From NCBI GenBank assembly GCA_030674185.1, contig JAPXFY010000015.1:18044489-18108488 (forward strand): a stretch of DNA of 64,000 nucleotides, written 5' to 3'. A program made the translations under genes and the position numbers. How positions within the stretch are numbered: the stretch's first letter is position 1; every line of letters begins with the position of its first letter. This document shows positions 10,678 to 21,279 of the stretch, piece by piece. Origin of the DNA: Monoplex corrugatus. Taxonomy: Eukaryota > Mollusca > Gastropoda > Littorinimorpha > Ranellidae. The notes beneath the pieces were generated by a model. It was not told the origin of the DNA. It searched no databases and saw only the letters and a program-made list of their open reading frames with translations.

Positions 10678-11460
10678 GTCACATAGAAACACCATTACTC
10701 TGTTGGCTTATGAAAATACCGTTACTCTGTTGGCTTATGGGAACACCATCACTCTGTTGGCTTATGGAAACACCATCACTCTGTTGGCTTATGGAAACAC
10801 CATCACTGTTTGTTTATGGAAACACAATCACTGTCGGTTTATGGAAACACCGTTACTCTGCTGGCTTATGGGAACACCATTACTCAGGCTTTTTATGGAA
10901 CACCATTACTCAGTTGGTTTACGGAAACACCACCACTCTGTTGGTTTATGGAAACACCATCACTCTGTTGGCTTATGGAAACACCATCGCACTGTTGGTT
11001 TATGGAAACACCATCGCTCTGTTGGTTTATGGAAACACTATCACTCTGTTGGCTTACAGAAACACCAATACTCTGTTGGTTTATGGAAACACCGTTACTC
11101 TGCTGGCTTATGGGAACACCATTACTCTAGGCTTTTATGGAACACCATTATTCAGTTGATTTACGGAAACACCACCACTCTGTTGGTTTATGGAAACACC
11201 ATCACTCTGTTGGCTTATGGAAACACCATCGCTCTGTTGGTTTATGGAAACGCCATCGCTCTGTTGGTTTATGGAAACACTATCACTGTTGGCTTACGGA
11301 AACACCAATACTCTGTTGGTTTATGGAAACACCGTTACTCTGTTGGCTTATGAAAACACCGTTACTCTGCTGGCTTATAGGAACACCATTACTCTGTTGG
11401 CCTGTGGAAACACCATTACTCTGTTGGCTTCTGGAAGCATCATTACTCTCACTAGCCATT
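10678..11460. repeat. 27-bp minisatellite with ~242-bp higher-order repeat
   Basis: The unit is about tggcttatgg-aaacaccatc-actctgt (27 bp), with some 28 units. A marker block with a shortened unit (ggctttttatgg / aggcttttatgg) occurs at about 10888 and 11130. The preceding 'cgttactctgctggcttatg' recurs at 10851 and 11093, so blocks of nine units were themselves duplicated. The open frames (225 aa) follow from 27 being divisible by three. Confidence 0.9.
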
Positions 11461-12004
11461 CCAAAGCTTACGTAAACGATATAACCAGAACAATTTGATT
11501 AAAGATGCAGAACGTACCTTAGCAATTTGAGGGTTTGAAATTGTAACTTTATCAAGACGAGGGAATAATGCAGAAATTAAGGAAAGAACAAATATGCAAG
11601 CAAGCAAGCGAACATGTAACCAAAATAAAACCAGTGACCATACTGACTCCTCTCTCCTCTCTCTCTCTGTGTACCGGAAACACAGACACAGACACACACA
11701 CACACACATACACACGCGCGCGCGTGCGCGTACTCTGTCTGTCTGTCTCTCTTTCTCTCTGGCTTTTATATAGTCCGTAATATATTCTATTGCAAAATAA
11801 AGAATGGTTTCCCTGTCTGTTTGTCTGTTTGTCTGTCTGTCTGTCTCTGTCTCTCTCTCTCTGAGTGTCTGTCTCTCTCTGAGTGTCTGTCTCTCTCTCT
11901 CTGAGTGTCTGTCTGTCCTGTTCAGTTTTCCCCCCTCTCCTTTCCCTCACACCACTTGCAACGTTCATCCAGGTCCATGGTTCCATTTTTTTTTGTTTTT
12001 TTTT
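11461..12004. other. Spacer with simple repeats
   Basis: 11461-11650 is AT-rich spacer. (CA)n/(CG)n lies at 11690-11730, and (GTCT)n and (CT)n at 11735-11760 and 11810-11915. Two tracts, T8-9 with GTTTT units, lie at 11985-12010. No gene is seen. Confidence 0.7.
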
Positions 12005-12200
12005 TGTTTTGATAATTCGCAACGTTGTCGTTACAAATCAAATCAATAAAAATGCACAGTGTGGAACGTAATTAAAGCAGTGTTGTACGTGTAAGAGCTA
12101 TTCAGCAACAGTGCAGATAAATCTGAACGAGCTGGACTCCACTGCAGGGGTGAGGATTAATTACAGACACCGTGCTAGCCATGGGCAAGAGATGAAAGCA
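12005..12200 (+). repeat. Family E dispersed repeat
   Basis: 'ggaacgtaattaaagcagtg' then ttgtacg and 'cagataaatctgaacgagct' match family E. It ends in 'gtgctagccatgggcaagag', which the 18.9-kb copy also has. Confidence 0.75.
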
Positions 12201-12209
12201 CACACATAG

Positions 12210-12412
12210 CTCTCTTTATCATTGCAGTGGTCTGCGCTGTGGTGCAGTGTGCATAGTGCACATGCCTCCACAAACGGCTTGCAACCAGGTTTTTATAGTT
12301 CTGCGATTTTGCACGTGCAGTCGTGCGCCGATTTGCGTTGGCATCGATCATAGGAGATCGTGACCTCCGGCAAAACCGTGTACTTTGTCAGTTTCTGTAT
12401 CCATTTCTGTGG
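12210..12412 (+). repeat. Family H dispersed repeat
   Basis: 'ttttgcacgtgcagtcgtgc' then gttggcatcg and a downstream 'gtgacctccggcaaaaccgt' match 35555-35655 ('gactgcacgtgcactgagtg', gttggcatcg, 'gtggtctccagaaagtccgt'). Only two copies are visible in the window. Confidence 0.6.
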
Positions 12413-12428
12413 TTTAGCCTACATTCTT

Positions 12429-12558
<130 letters not shown>

Positions 12559-12627
12559 TGATATAGATTTTCTGACTGGTTCAATTGAAACAGCAGATAA
12601 AGCACTGTCATATCTTTTTTTCTGTTT

Positions 12628-12690
12628 CACTTTCTCCAGATGATGTCTCCATGCTTGGAATAAATTCCGTAATAACTGACACCACATTTC
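12628..12690 (+). repeat. Family B fragment, diverged
   Basis: 'gatgatgtctccatgcttgg' followed by aataaattcc matches the start of family B (gacgacgtctccgcgctcgg, aacgaattcc at 36689-36718) at lower identity. Only the first 65 bases or so are present. Confidence 0.55.
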
Positions 12691-12904
12691 TGTTAGTTTC
12701 TTTTTTTTTGGGGGGGGGGGAGGGGGAGGGTAGGGAGAAGATAAAGTTTACTTAGAATGGCTTTGTGGAAACCCATCGTCAATTTTTGAAAAACTGGTTT
12801 GAAAAATCGAATTTAAAACTAAAAGTTTTTGAAAAAAAAAAAACAAATTCAAAAGCCAAGCGATTTTTTTCTTAGCTCATGCGATCTAGCTTTTTCGGCG
12901 TATA

Positions 12905-13378
12905 ACGCCTCTGATATCCTCACCTTCTGGAAAGTCTGTGCCAGAAATTTCTTCTTTTCTGTCACTCTCTTTGTTTCTTTCTTCCTCCTTCTTTTCTGTG
13001 ATTTCTTCCTATCATTTTCTGCCTTGCTGGTCCATTCACCTGTGTGTTCGATACAGTCTTGTGTACTTTCTCTTAGGATTGATAATTGGGTACACGTATT
13101 AAGTGCATTTCTTGCTCTGGAGAAATGAGATATGCGGAAGCAGTTTTAGGTAATTTAGTCCCGGTTTTAGAAAAGTTTTATTGTCCTTAGATATGCTTAA
13201 ATTTGTATTCAGGTTTGTTTTTAAATCTCCTGTGTGATGAATTGGACGGAGTGGTCAACGCTAGGGACATCTAATAAGATTATGTGCGCGAATGCACTGG
13301 TATGTGTACTTAATTTTCTTTTCCTTTTTTTGCACTATTGAAGTATTGCCTATGTTTTGAAACGGTTATAGCCCTGAT
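12905..13378 (+). mobile_element. Family A copy, interrupted by LINE-1 (left part)
   Basis: It runs from 'tatcctcaccttctggaaag' to 'cggttatagccctgat'. The hairpin part of the 5' end is lost. At 13378 the copy is split by a LINE fragment and resumes at 13791. This is the first unit of the 12.9-16.7 kb duplication. Confidence 0.85.
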
Positions 13379-13778
13379 TCATCCATGAGTATGACAACAA
13401 GCAAAGCCAGAACAAGATTGAGGCAGCCGAGATGTGTTTTCTAAGAAGAATGTTGAGAGTTCCATGGACAGCAAAGAAAACAAACGAGACAGTCTTGATG
13501 GAGGCAGACACAAGTAGACCGTTCATAAGGAAGATTAGGAAAAGACAGGCAACATTTATAGGCCATTTTATGAGGAAAGGGGATTTGGAGCACCTGGTCA
13601 CAACAGGAAAGCTGGAGGGAAAGAGAGCACTACGTAGACCCAGGGAGAAAATGCTAGACGGACTTGCGGAGTGGCTGAAGACGAGGAAGGTGAGGAGATG
13701 CTTGGGGCAACAAGAGATAGAGACAGATGGAAGTCCATGATCGCCAACGCCATGCGGCAGGGCACCTGATGGTGATGA
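13379..13778 (+). mobile_element. LINE-1, 5'-truncated insertion with 12-bp TSD
   Basis: This encodes the end of a non-LTR retrotransposon ORF2, downstream of the reverse-transcriptase domain. It has EAAEM, then RRMLRVPWTAKKTNETVL, HFMRKGDLEHLVTTGKLEG and RPREKMLDGLAEW. In the intact copy at 44.8 kb the frame continues to VANAKRQGT-stop. Here a one-base deletion near 13690 shifts the frame, and translation ends at 13740. The TSD tatagccctgat is at 13367-13378 and 13779-13790, inside a family A copy. The original stop (13767-13769) is followed at once by tggtgatgat, a short GAT-type tail. It is dead on arrival because there is no RT or endonuclease. Confidence 0.9.
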
Positions 13779-14104
13779 TATAGCCCTGATATAGCTCTAC
13801 GCAGTCGGCTGGGCTTTAAACAAAAATAATAGTGACAGCAGACGTATGAAGAGGAAAAGGGGCAGTCAGACAGACCGACCCTGACACATGTGGTATTGGT
13901 TAGAGTGGTTATAACACATGTGTTTGCTTTATCTCTGTAGTGTGAAGCTTTCCCTGACTAAAACATGGGAGGCCTGTAAACACTTGGGATCTTTTGTCGT
14001 TGTCTTCTGTAGAGGTGGTAAAGCTTCCTCCTAATCTTCCTCCCTCTGTGAATAAACGTCTCATTATTACCTCGATTCGCGCACCACGTGTGTGATGTCA
14101 TGTT
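13779..14104 (+). repeat. Family A tail plus family G, duplication unit 1
   Basis: The right TSD of the LINE is followed by the A tail (13791-13850) and then G. G contains 'gaccctgacacatgtggtat', gtgaataaacgtctc and 'cctcgattcgcgcaccacgt'. G carries an AATAAA-type signal, so it may be the 3' region of a retroelement. This inference comes from structure only. Confidence 0.7.
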
Positions 14105-14695
14105 GCGTGAACTTAATTTTCTTTTCCTTTTTTTCCCCCCAATTTTCTTTTCCGTTTTTTCCCTCTATTTAAGTATTGTGTGGTTTGAAACGGGGATAGC
14201 CCTGATATGGCTCTACCCAGTCGGCTGGGCTTTAAACAAAATTAACAGTAACAGCAGACGTATGAAGAGGAAGAGGGGCAGTCAGACAGACCGACCCTGA
14301 CACATGTGGTATTGGTTAGAGTGGTTATAACACATGTGTTTGCTTTATCTCTGTAGTGTGAAGCTTTCCCTGACTAACACATGGGAGGCCTGTAAACACT
14401 TGGGATCTTTTGTCGTTGTCTTTTGTAGAGGTGGTAAAGCTTCCTCCTAATCTTCCTCCCTCTGTGAATAAACGTCTCCTTTTTACCTCGATTCGCACAC
14501 CACGTGGGTGATGTCATGTCATGTTTGTGCGTGCTACCCCCCCCCCCCCCACCACCAAGGAAAACCACACAGAAATGTGTCGTAATATCACGTGAAGTGC
14601 CCTGCTTCTTGGGAATAGAGTTTCCACAACACAGATGTTTATACAACCTCTGCAGTTTTAACAAATTCTCTACGAAATATGGACTCGGTCCCCCC
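14105..14695 (+). repeat. Truncated A tail plus family G, duplication unit 2
   Basis: Only the last 150 bases of A (from 'aacttaattttcttttcc') are present before G. The gaccgaccctg marker lies about 412 bases after the first one, against about 1.03 kb between later units, so 600 bases or so of A are missing. Confidence 0.75.
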
Positions 14696-15290
14696 CCCCC
14701 CCCCCACCCTGTGGGAATGCGGGGGTGGGGGGTGGGGGAGGCTCTTTAAGTATAAATAGTATCCCCACCTTCTAGAAATTTAGTGCTTGAAATTTCTTCT
14801 TTTCTGTCACTGTCTTTGTTTCTTTGTTCCTCCTTCGTTTTTTTTTCTTTTTTCATTTCTTCCAATCATTTTCTGCCTTGCTGGACAATTCACCAGTATG
14901 TGTTTGATAAAGTCTTACGTAATTTCTCTTAGGATTGATAATTGGGTACATGTATTAAGTGCATTTTCGGCTCTAGGGAGGTGAGATATGCGAAAGCAGT
15001 TTAAAATAATTTAGTCCTGGTTTTTATATATGTTTTAGTGTCCTTAGTTGTGTTCAAATGTGTATTCAGGTGTTGTTTTTTTTTTTAATCCTCTGTGTGA
15101 TAAATTGGACGAAGTGGTCAACATCAGGGGCATCTAATAAGATTATGTGCGCGAATGCACTGGTATGTGTACTTAATTTTCTTTCCCTTTTTTTGCCCAA
15201 TTGAAGTATTGCGTATGTTTTTAAACGGTGATAGCCCTGATATAGCTCTACGCAGTCGGCTGGGCTTTAGACAAAATTAACAGTAACAGC
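14696..15290 (+). mobile_element. Family A copy, duplication unit 3
   Basis: A nearly full copy with an expanded C run and G-rich 5' end (14692-14745). 'ctctttaagtataaatagta' is followed by tccccacc, and the end is 'gcagtcggctgggctttaga'. It is continuous with G on both sides, so this copy probably multiplied by local duplication, not by new insertion. Confidence 0.8.
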
Positions 15291-15734
15291 AGACGTATGA
15301 AGAGGAAGAGGGGCAGTCAGACAGACCGACCCTGACACATGTGGTATTGGTTAGAGTGGTTATAACACATGTGTTTGCTTTATCTCTGTAGTGTGAAGCT
15401 TTCCCTGACTAAAACATGTGAGGCCTGTAAACACTTGGGATCTTTTGTCGTTGTCTTTTGTAGAGGTGGTAAAGCTTCCTCCTAATCTTCCTCCCTCTGT
15501 GAATAAACGTCTTATTATTACCTCGATTCGCGCACCACGTGGGTGATGTCATGTTTGTGCGTGCTTCCCCCCCCCCCCCCCCCCCCAGGAAAACCACACA
15601 GAAATGGTGTCGTAATATCGTGTGAAGTGCCCTGCTTCTTGCGAATAGAGTTTCCACAACACGGATGTTTATACAACCTCTGCAGTTTTGATAAATTATC
15701 TAAGAAATATGGACTCGGTCCCCCCCCCCCCCCC
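15291..15734 (+). repeat. Family G, duplication unit 3
   Basis: Closely matches 13850-14100 and 14255-14695. It includes 'gtgaagtgccctgcttcttg', 'gtttccacaacacggatgtt' and two C runs (15567-15586 and 15720-15737). Confidence 0.8.
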
Positions 15735-16310
15735 CCCGTGGGGATGCCGGGGTGGGGGTGGGGGGCCTCTTTCAGTATAGATAATATACCCATCTTCTGG
15801 AAATTCTGTGCTAGAAATGTCCTAGTTTCTGTCTCTCTCTTTGTTTCTGTCTTGTTTCTTTGCTTTCTTTCCTTTCTTCCTTTTATTTTCTCCTTGCTGG
15901 GCCATTCACTTGTATGTGTTCAATAAAATCGTACATACTTTCTGTTAGGATTGATAATTGGGGACCTGTATTAAGTGCATTTTCGGCTCTAGGGAAATGA
16001 GATATGCGAAAGCAATTATAGGTTCTTTATGTCCGTTTGTATATAGGTTTTGGTGTCTTCAGGTATGCTTAGATTTGTATTCAGGTGTGTTTTTTAAATC
16101 CTTTCTGTGATAAATTGGACGGAGTGGTCAATACCAGGGGCATCTCTGCAGATTATGTGCGTTCGTTGGATTATGTGCATGAATGCATTGATATCTGTAC
16201 TTCATTTTCTTTTCCTCTTTTTCCAGTTAAAGTACTGTGTATGTTTAGAAACGGTTATAGCCCTGATATGGATCTACACTGGGCTTTAAACAAAAATAAT
16301 AGTAACAGCA
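15735..16310 (+). mobile_element. Family A copy, duplication unit 4
   Basis: Starts at 'ccgtggggatgccggggtgg' and contains ctctttcagtatag, the gataattgggg segment and 'gataaattggacggagtggt'. The end is 'ggatctacactgggctttaa', with the cagtcggc part deleted. Confidence 0.8.
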
Positions 16311-16735
16311 GACGTATGAAGAGGAAGAGGGGCAGTCAGTCAGACAGACCGACCCTGACACATGTGGTATTGGTTAGAGTGGTTATAACACATGTGTTTG
16401 CTTTATCTCTGTACTGTGAAGCTTTCCCTGACTAACACATGTGAGGCCTAGAAACACTCGGGATCCTTTGTCGTTGTCTTCTGTAGAGGTGGTAAAGCTT
16501 CCTCCTAATCTTCCTCCCTCTGTGAATAAACGTCTCCTTATTACCTCGATTCGCGCTCCACGTGGGTAATGTCATGTTCCCCCCACCACCACCAAGGAAA
16601 ACCACACAGAAATGGTGTCGTAATATCATGTGAAGTGCCCTGCTTCTTGGGAATAGGGTTCCCACAACACAGATGTTTATACAACCTCTGCAGTTTTAAC
16701 AAATTCTCTACGAAATATGGACTCGGTTAGCAGAC
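16311..16735 (+). repeat. Family G, duplication unit 4
   Basis: The last unit of the array. It ends at 'gaaatatggactcggt', after which unrelated sequence starts. The C runs seen in units 2-3 are nearly absent here. Confidence 0.8.
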
Positions 16736-16961
16736 AGTCAGAATGTCTATCCAGCAGGTGTTAGTTAAATGAACAGAGTGATGTATACATTACTCTCCGA
16801 GTTATGGTCATTTCGGACTTTATTGTTTATGAGGCAGGAATGGCAAATCGCTGCCGCTTATTGCATCAGTGAGCCACGGTACAGTATGTGTAATTAAACG
16901 TAATTTTAGAAGGAAAATTCCCTTTTTGAAAAATGGCAAGTTTGAAATTCACATGGGTTAA
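16736..16961. other. Spacer, nothing recognised
   Basis: AT-rich unique-looking sequence between the A+G array and a P element. Confidence 0.5.
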
Positions 16962-17062
16962 CCCTTTGATTGCCGCACCCTGTTCACCAGCATTCTCCAT
17001 TGTCAACCATGTCAGCAAAGCAAAAACGTAACCCTGATTGATAGGGTGAGGGAGTGGAAGGG
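16962..17062. mobile_element. Family P element, short copy
   Basis: The left TTAA is at 16958-16961. The ends are CCCTTTGATTGCC and GGAGTGGAAGGG. The right target site has decayed to TTGA. The inside has 'cagcattctccattgtcaac', the P core. Confidence 0.65.
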
Positions 17063-17120
17063 TTGAGTTTTAGCAGTTAGTGGAGTTGTGTAACGTAGTA
17101 AGAGTCGTTTAGAACGTTGT

Positions 17121-17279
17121 GGCTTGTGGACTTTGTTGGTGTTTCTTGTATGACTTGTAAAACAGAAGGATAAAGGTGTATATATTTATGTTGGCGTGTG
17201 GCTTGTGGACTTTGTTGGCGTTTCTTGTATGACTTGTAAAACAGAAGGATAAAGGTGTATATATTTATGTTGGCTCAGA
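17121..17279. repeat. 79-bp tandem duplication
   Basis: 'ggcttgtggactttgttgg' through 'gtatatatttatgttgg' is present twice, starting at 17121 and 17200, with one or two differences. It is a recent duplication. Confidence 0.9.
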
Positions 17280-17310
17280 GGGCCAGAATTGCTCAAACTT
17301 TCTTTTCTTC

Positions 17311-17529
17311 ATATTAATCAAAGGGCATAACTCTTGAGAGTCACGTAGGAATTATCTCCCATATTGCAGAACTACTCAAATCCAACACAGTTTGCGCGAA
17401 TTATCTCCCATATTGCAGAACTTCTCAAATCCAACACAGTTTGCGCAAACTGTATTGGATTTGAGAAGTTCTGCAATATGGGAGATAATTCCTACGTGAC
17501 TTTCAAGAGTTATGTCCTTTCATTAATAT
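17311..17529. repeat. Large palindrome (family I)
   Basis: The left arm 17311-17396 and right arm 17445-17529 are inverted copies with about five mismatches over 84 bases. Between them, 17397-17445 repeats 49 bases of the left arm directly, so arm and inner copy meet with no loop at gtttgcgcaaac. A single-arm relative lies at 28745-28835, and the right flank (ataaaaattctccct..) is shared too. Confidence 0.9.
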
Positions 17530-17869
17530 CATAAAAATTCTCCCTGCTTCCCTCTTATTTCTTTGTTTTCTTCATTTGGTTTAAATACCCTGTTTCTCCT
17601 TCCAACCCGCTTCCTCTCTCAGTGTGATTTGTTTCTCTCTTTCTCTCATACAGACACACACACTCACACTCTCTGTCTTTCTTTCTCTCTGGTTCTCCCT
17701 TTTTTTCTGTTACCCTTGGAAATAAAGATGGGTCTTATTCCATCCTCTGTGTCTGTCTGTCTTTCTCTTTGTCTCCGTCTGTCCGTCTGTCTGTCTCTCT
17801 CTCCCCCCCCCCTCTCTCTTTCTTTCTCTTCTTGATTGTTCTAATTGGTTCCATCTTTCCACACCCTAT
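17530..17869. other. CT-rich low-complexity spacer
   Basis: (CT)n, (GTCT)n and a short CACACT run, with a C8 run at 17803-17811. No gene is seen. Confidence 0.7.
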
Positions 17870-17874
17870 TTCCA

Positions 17875-17995
17875 CAAGCCCGGTTCATATCTCCTTCATG
17901 ATCAAGTGTTGCGCTGCCAAGCAGTTTTTCATCTCCTTGTAAATTGTTTGGAAACTACTCAGTGGCAGAGACCTCGTTTAGTGGAGCAGTACATC
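17875..17995 (+). repeat. Family F dispersed repeat
   Basis: 'caagtgttgcgctgccaagc' then cagtttttcatctcc and 'ggaaactactcagtggcaga' match 26305-26395 (ctcaagtgttgccaagcagt, 'ggaaaatacttagcagtaga') and, more weakly, 50290-50355. Confidence 0.65.
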
Positions 17996-18049
17996 ATCAT
18001 CATTAACAGCATCAACAAAATCAACATCAGGAGGGAGATGGAAACAGAG

Positions 18050-18148
18050 ACAGATCTTGAGAGATGAGCACACACAGACTCACAGACACACACACACACA
18101 CACAGACACACACACACACACACACACACACCACACACCACGCACGCA

Positions 18149-18180
<32 letters not shown>

Positions 18181-18350
18181 CACACCACACATTCACTTAT
18201 ACACACGCTTGCACACACGTCTCCACACACACAAAAACACACGGACACACACCACACACGCGCACAAGCAAACATGTAGACACGCTCCCACGCTCGCATA
18301 CACACCGCACATTCACAGACACACACACGCTAGCAGGCTCTCTCTCTCTG

Positions 18351-18437
<87 letters not shown>

Positions 18438-18574
18438 ACACACACACATAGCTTCCTCCTCGTCATCTGCCTTCCTCCCATCCATTGCAATATCCATCCA
18501 CACACATACACACATACACACACACAAACACACACACACATCCACAAACACACACACACACACCACACATCCAC

Positions 18575-18613
<39 letters not shown>

Positions 18614-18664
18614 AACCACACCCACACACCCACACACCCACACACACACACACACACACACACA

Positions 18665-18698
<34 letters not shown>

Positions 18699-18715
18699 AC
18701 AAACACACAGCTTCT
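18050..18715. repeat. (CA)n, (CACG)n, (GTCT)n and (CT)n complex
   Basis: CA runs with CACG and CCACAC variants at 18070-18330, GTCT then CT at 18340-18425, and CA with CCA interruptions at 18426-18712. A pair of cttcctcctcgtcatctgcc / cttcttcatcgtcatccgcc blocks at 18452 and 18712 shows a local duplication. Confidence 0.9.
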
Positions 18716-18724
18716 TCATCGTCA

Positions 18725-19015
18725 TCCGCCTTTCCCTGTCCTCACTTGCAAGGCAGTATCCGTCCTTTCCCTAGTTTTGCTTTTTCTTGTGGTTCGCTGT
18801 GTTCTCGTCGAAAACTAAATCAATAGAAGTGCACGTGGACAGTAATTTAAAGCGGTGTTGTACGAGGTGTTCAGCAAAGCTCACCGCATGATGTGCAGAT
18901 TAATCTGAAAGAGCTGGGATCAGTTGCAGGGATGGAGAATTTATTTATGGACATTATGCTAGCCACATTAGTATTGATCAGCGAGAGATGACGTACACGC
19001 GCAATCTTCGCCACA
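18725..19015 (+). repeat. Family E dispersed repeat, longest copy
   Basis: Runs from 'ctgtcctcacttgcaaggca' through 'aatttaaagcggtgttgtac' to 'tattgatcagcgagagatga'. The last part repeats at 19029-19050 (tattgatcaacaggagatga). No coding potential. Confidence 0.75.
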
Positions 19016-19084
19016 CTGCCACATCAATATTGATCAACAGGAGATGAAGTGCTCTTGTAATCGTCGCCACCTTTGCCACCTTAA

Positions 19085-19445
19085 CCCTTTTGATTCCCAC
19101 ACCCTGTCCACCAACTTCCTGCATTGTCAACCATGCTAGCAAAGCAAAATCTTAACCCTTTGACTCCCCACACCCCGTCCACTAACATCCTGCGTTGTCA
19201 ACCATGCTAGCAAAGCAAAATCTTAACCTTTTGACTCCCCACACCCTGTCCACCAACATCCTGCATTGTCAACCATGCTAGCAAAGCAATGGCTGAACCT
19301 TTTGAGTCCCGCACCCTATCCACCAGCTTCCTGCAGGATAGGGTGAGGGAGTCAGAGGGTTAAGTTTTTGCAGTTGGTAGATAGGGTGTGGGAGTCAAAG
19401 GGTTAAGTTTTTGCAATTGGTAGATAGGGTGTGGGAGTTAAAGGG
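19085..19445. mobile_element. Family P element
   Basis: TTAA lies at 19081-19084 and 19446-19449. The left side has three or four tandem copies of 'cctgcattgtcaaccatgct' plus agcaaagcaaaatc, each with its own CTTTTGACTCCC end. The right side has two 43-bp half units facing the other way. Confidence 0.85.
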
Positions 19446-19449
19446 TTAA

Positions 19450-19635
19450 TATCGATTAATAATAGATGTCTTTATGATGAGGGAAGAGAGTTCAATGACC
19501 AGCATGCGCATGATGAAGACAAGGCCATAGTCACCTCCTGCATAGATCCATGGAGTGTTGTTTTGGTTCCTGTTTCGTATCGGCTCTGTTGTGAAGTCTG
19601 TCATCTTTGATCCTACTGTTTCTGCTTCTTGGTCC
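19450..19635. other. Spacer
   Basis: Unique-looking, no gene seen. The 1199-aa frame that starts at 19555 only borrows its first 25 residues from here. Confidence 0.5.
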
Positions 19636-21246
19636 TATTTTCTGTCGTCTGTCTTGTCCCTTCTGTCCTCTGTCTTGTCCCTTCTGTCCTCTGTCTTGTC
19701 CTTTCTGTCCTCTGTCTTGTCCTTTCTGTCCTCTGTCTTGTCCTTTCTGTCCTCTGTCTTGTCCTTTCTGTCCTCTGTCTTGTCCTTCTGTCTCTGTCTT
19801 GTCCTTTCTGTCTTTGTCTTGTCCTTTCTGTCTCTGTCTTGTCCTTTCTGTCCTCTGTCTTGTCCTTTCTGTCTTCTGTCTTGTCCTTCTGTCCTCTGTC
19901 TTGTCCTTTCTGTCTCTGTCTTCTGTCTCTTTTCTGTCTCTGTCTTGTCCTTTCTGTCTCTGTCTTGTCCTTTCTGTCCTCTGTCTTGTCCTTTCTGTCT
20001 CTGTCTTGTCCTTTCTGTCTCTGTCTTGTCCTTTCTGTCCTCTTCTTGTCCCTTCTGTCTCCTCTGTCTTGTCCTTTCTGTCCTCTGTCTTGTCCTTTCT
20101 TGTCTCTCTTCTTGTCCTCTTCTGTCTCTGTCTTGTCCCTTTCTGTCTCTGTCTTGTCCTTTCTGTCTCTGTCTTGTCCTCTCTGTCCTCGTCTTGTCCT
20201 TCTGTGCTCTGTCTTGTCTTTGTCCTTCTGTGCTCCTTCTTGTCCTTTTTCTGTCGCTCTGTCTTGTCCTTTCTGTCCTTCTGTCTTGTCCTTTCTGTCC
20301 TCTGTCTTGTCCTTTCTGTCTCTGTCTTGTCCTTTCTGTCCTCTGTCTTGTCCTTTCTGTCCTCTGTCTTGTCCTTTCTTGCCTCTGTCTTGTTCCTTTC
20401 TGTCTCTGTCTTGTCCTTTCTGTCCTCTGTCTTGTCCTTCTGTCCTCTGTCTTGTCCTTTCTGTCTTCTGTCCTTGTCCTTCTGCTGCTCTGTCTTGTCC
20501 TTTCTGTGCCTTCTGTCTTGTCCTTGTCTTCTTCTCTGTCTTGTCCTTTCTGTCCTCTGTCTTGTCCTTTCTGTCCTCTGTCTTGTCCTTTCTGTCTCTG
20601 TCTTGTCCTTTCTGTCCTCTGTCTTGTCCTTTCTGTCTCTGTCTTGTCCTTTCTGTCCTCTGTCTTGTCCCTTCTGTCCTTCTGTCTTGTCCTTTCTGTC
20701 CTCTGTCTTGTCCTTTCTGTCTCTGTCTTGTCCTTCCTTCTGTCCTCTGTCTTGTCGCTTTCTGTCCTCTGTCTTGTCCTTCTGTCCTGTCTTGTCCTTC
20801 TTCCTTCTGTCCTTCTGTCTTGTCCTGTCTTCTGTCCTCTGTCTTGTCCTCTCTGTGCTTCTGTCTTGTCCCTTTCTGTGCTCTGTCTTGTCCTTTCTGT
20901 CCTCTGTCTTGTCCTTTCTGTCTCTGTCTTGGTCCTTGTCCTGTCTTCTCTGTCTTGTCCTTTCTTGTCTTCTTCTTGTCCTTCTGTCCTTCTGTCTTGT
21001 CCTTTCTGTCCTCTTGCTCTTCTTGTCCCTTCTGTCCTTCTTGTCCTTCTGTCTCTGTCTTGTCCTTCTGTCCTCGTCTTGTCCCTTCTGTCTTGTCTTG
21101 TCCTTCTGTCTTGTCCTTTCTGTCCCTGTCCTTCGCCCCCCCCCTCTGTCCTGTCCCCTCGTCTTCTCTCTGTTTTCCTTGTCTCTTCTCTGTTTGTCCT
21201 TCTTTCCTTCTTGTCTGTCTTTCTCTGTCCTCTCTTCCCTTCTTGT

Positions 21247-21279
<33 letters not shown>

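Noticed and set aside
13350..13601. Minus-strand 83-aa frame, and similar hydrophobic frames at 44618-45172 and 49017-49655
   Set aside because: They are antisense to the LINE-1 coding strand. The sense strand gives the recognisable ORF2 C-terminus.
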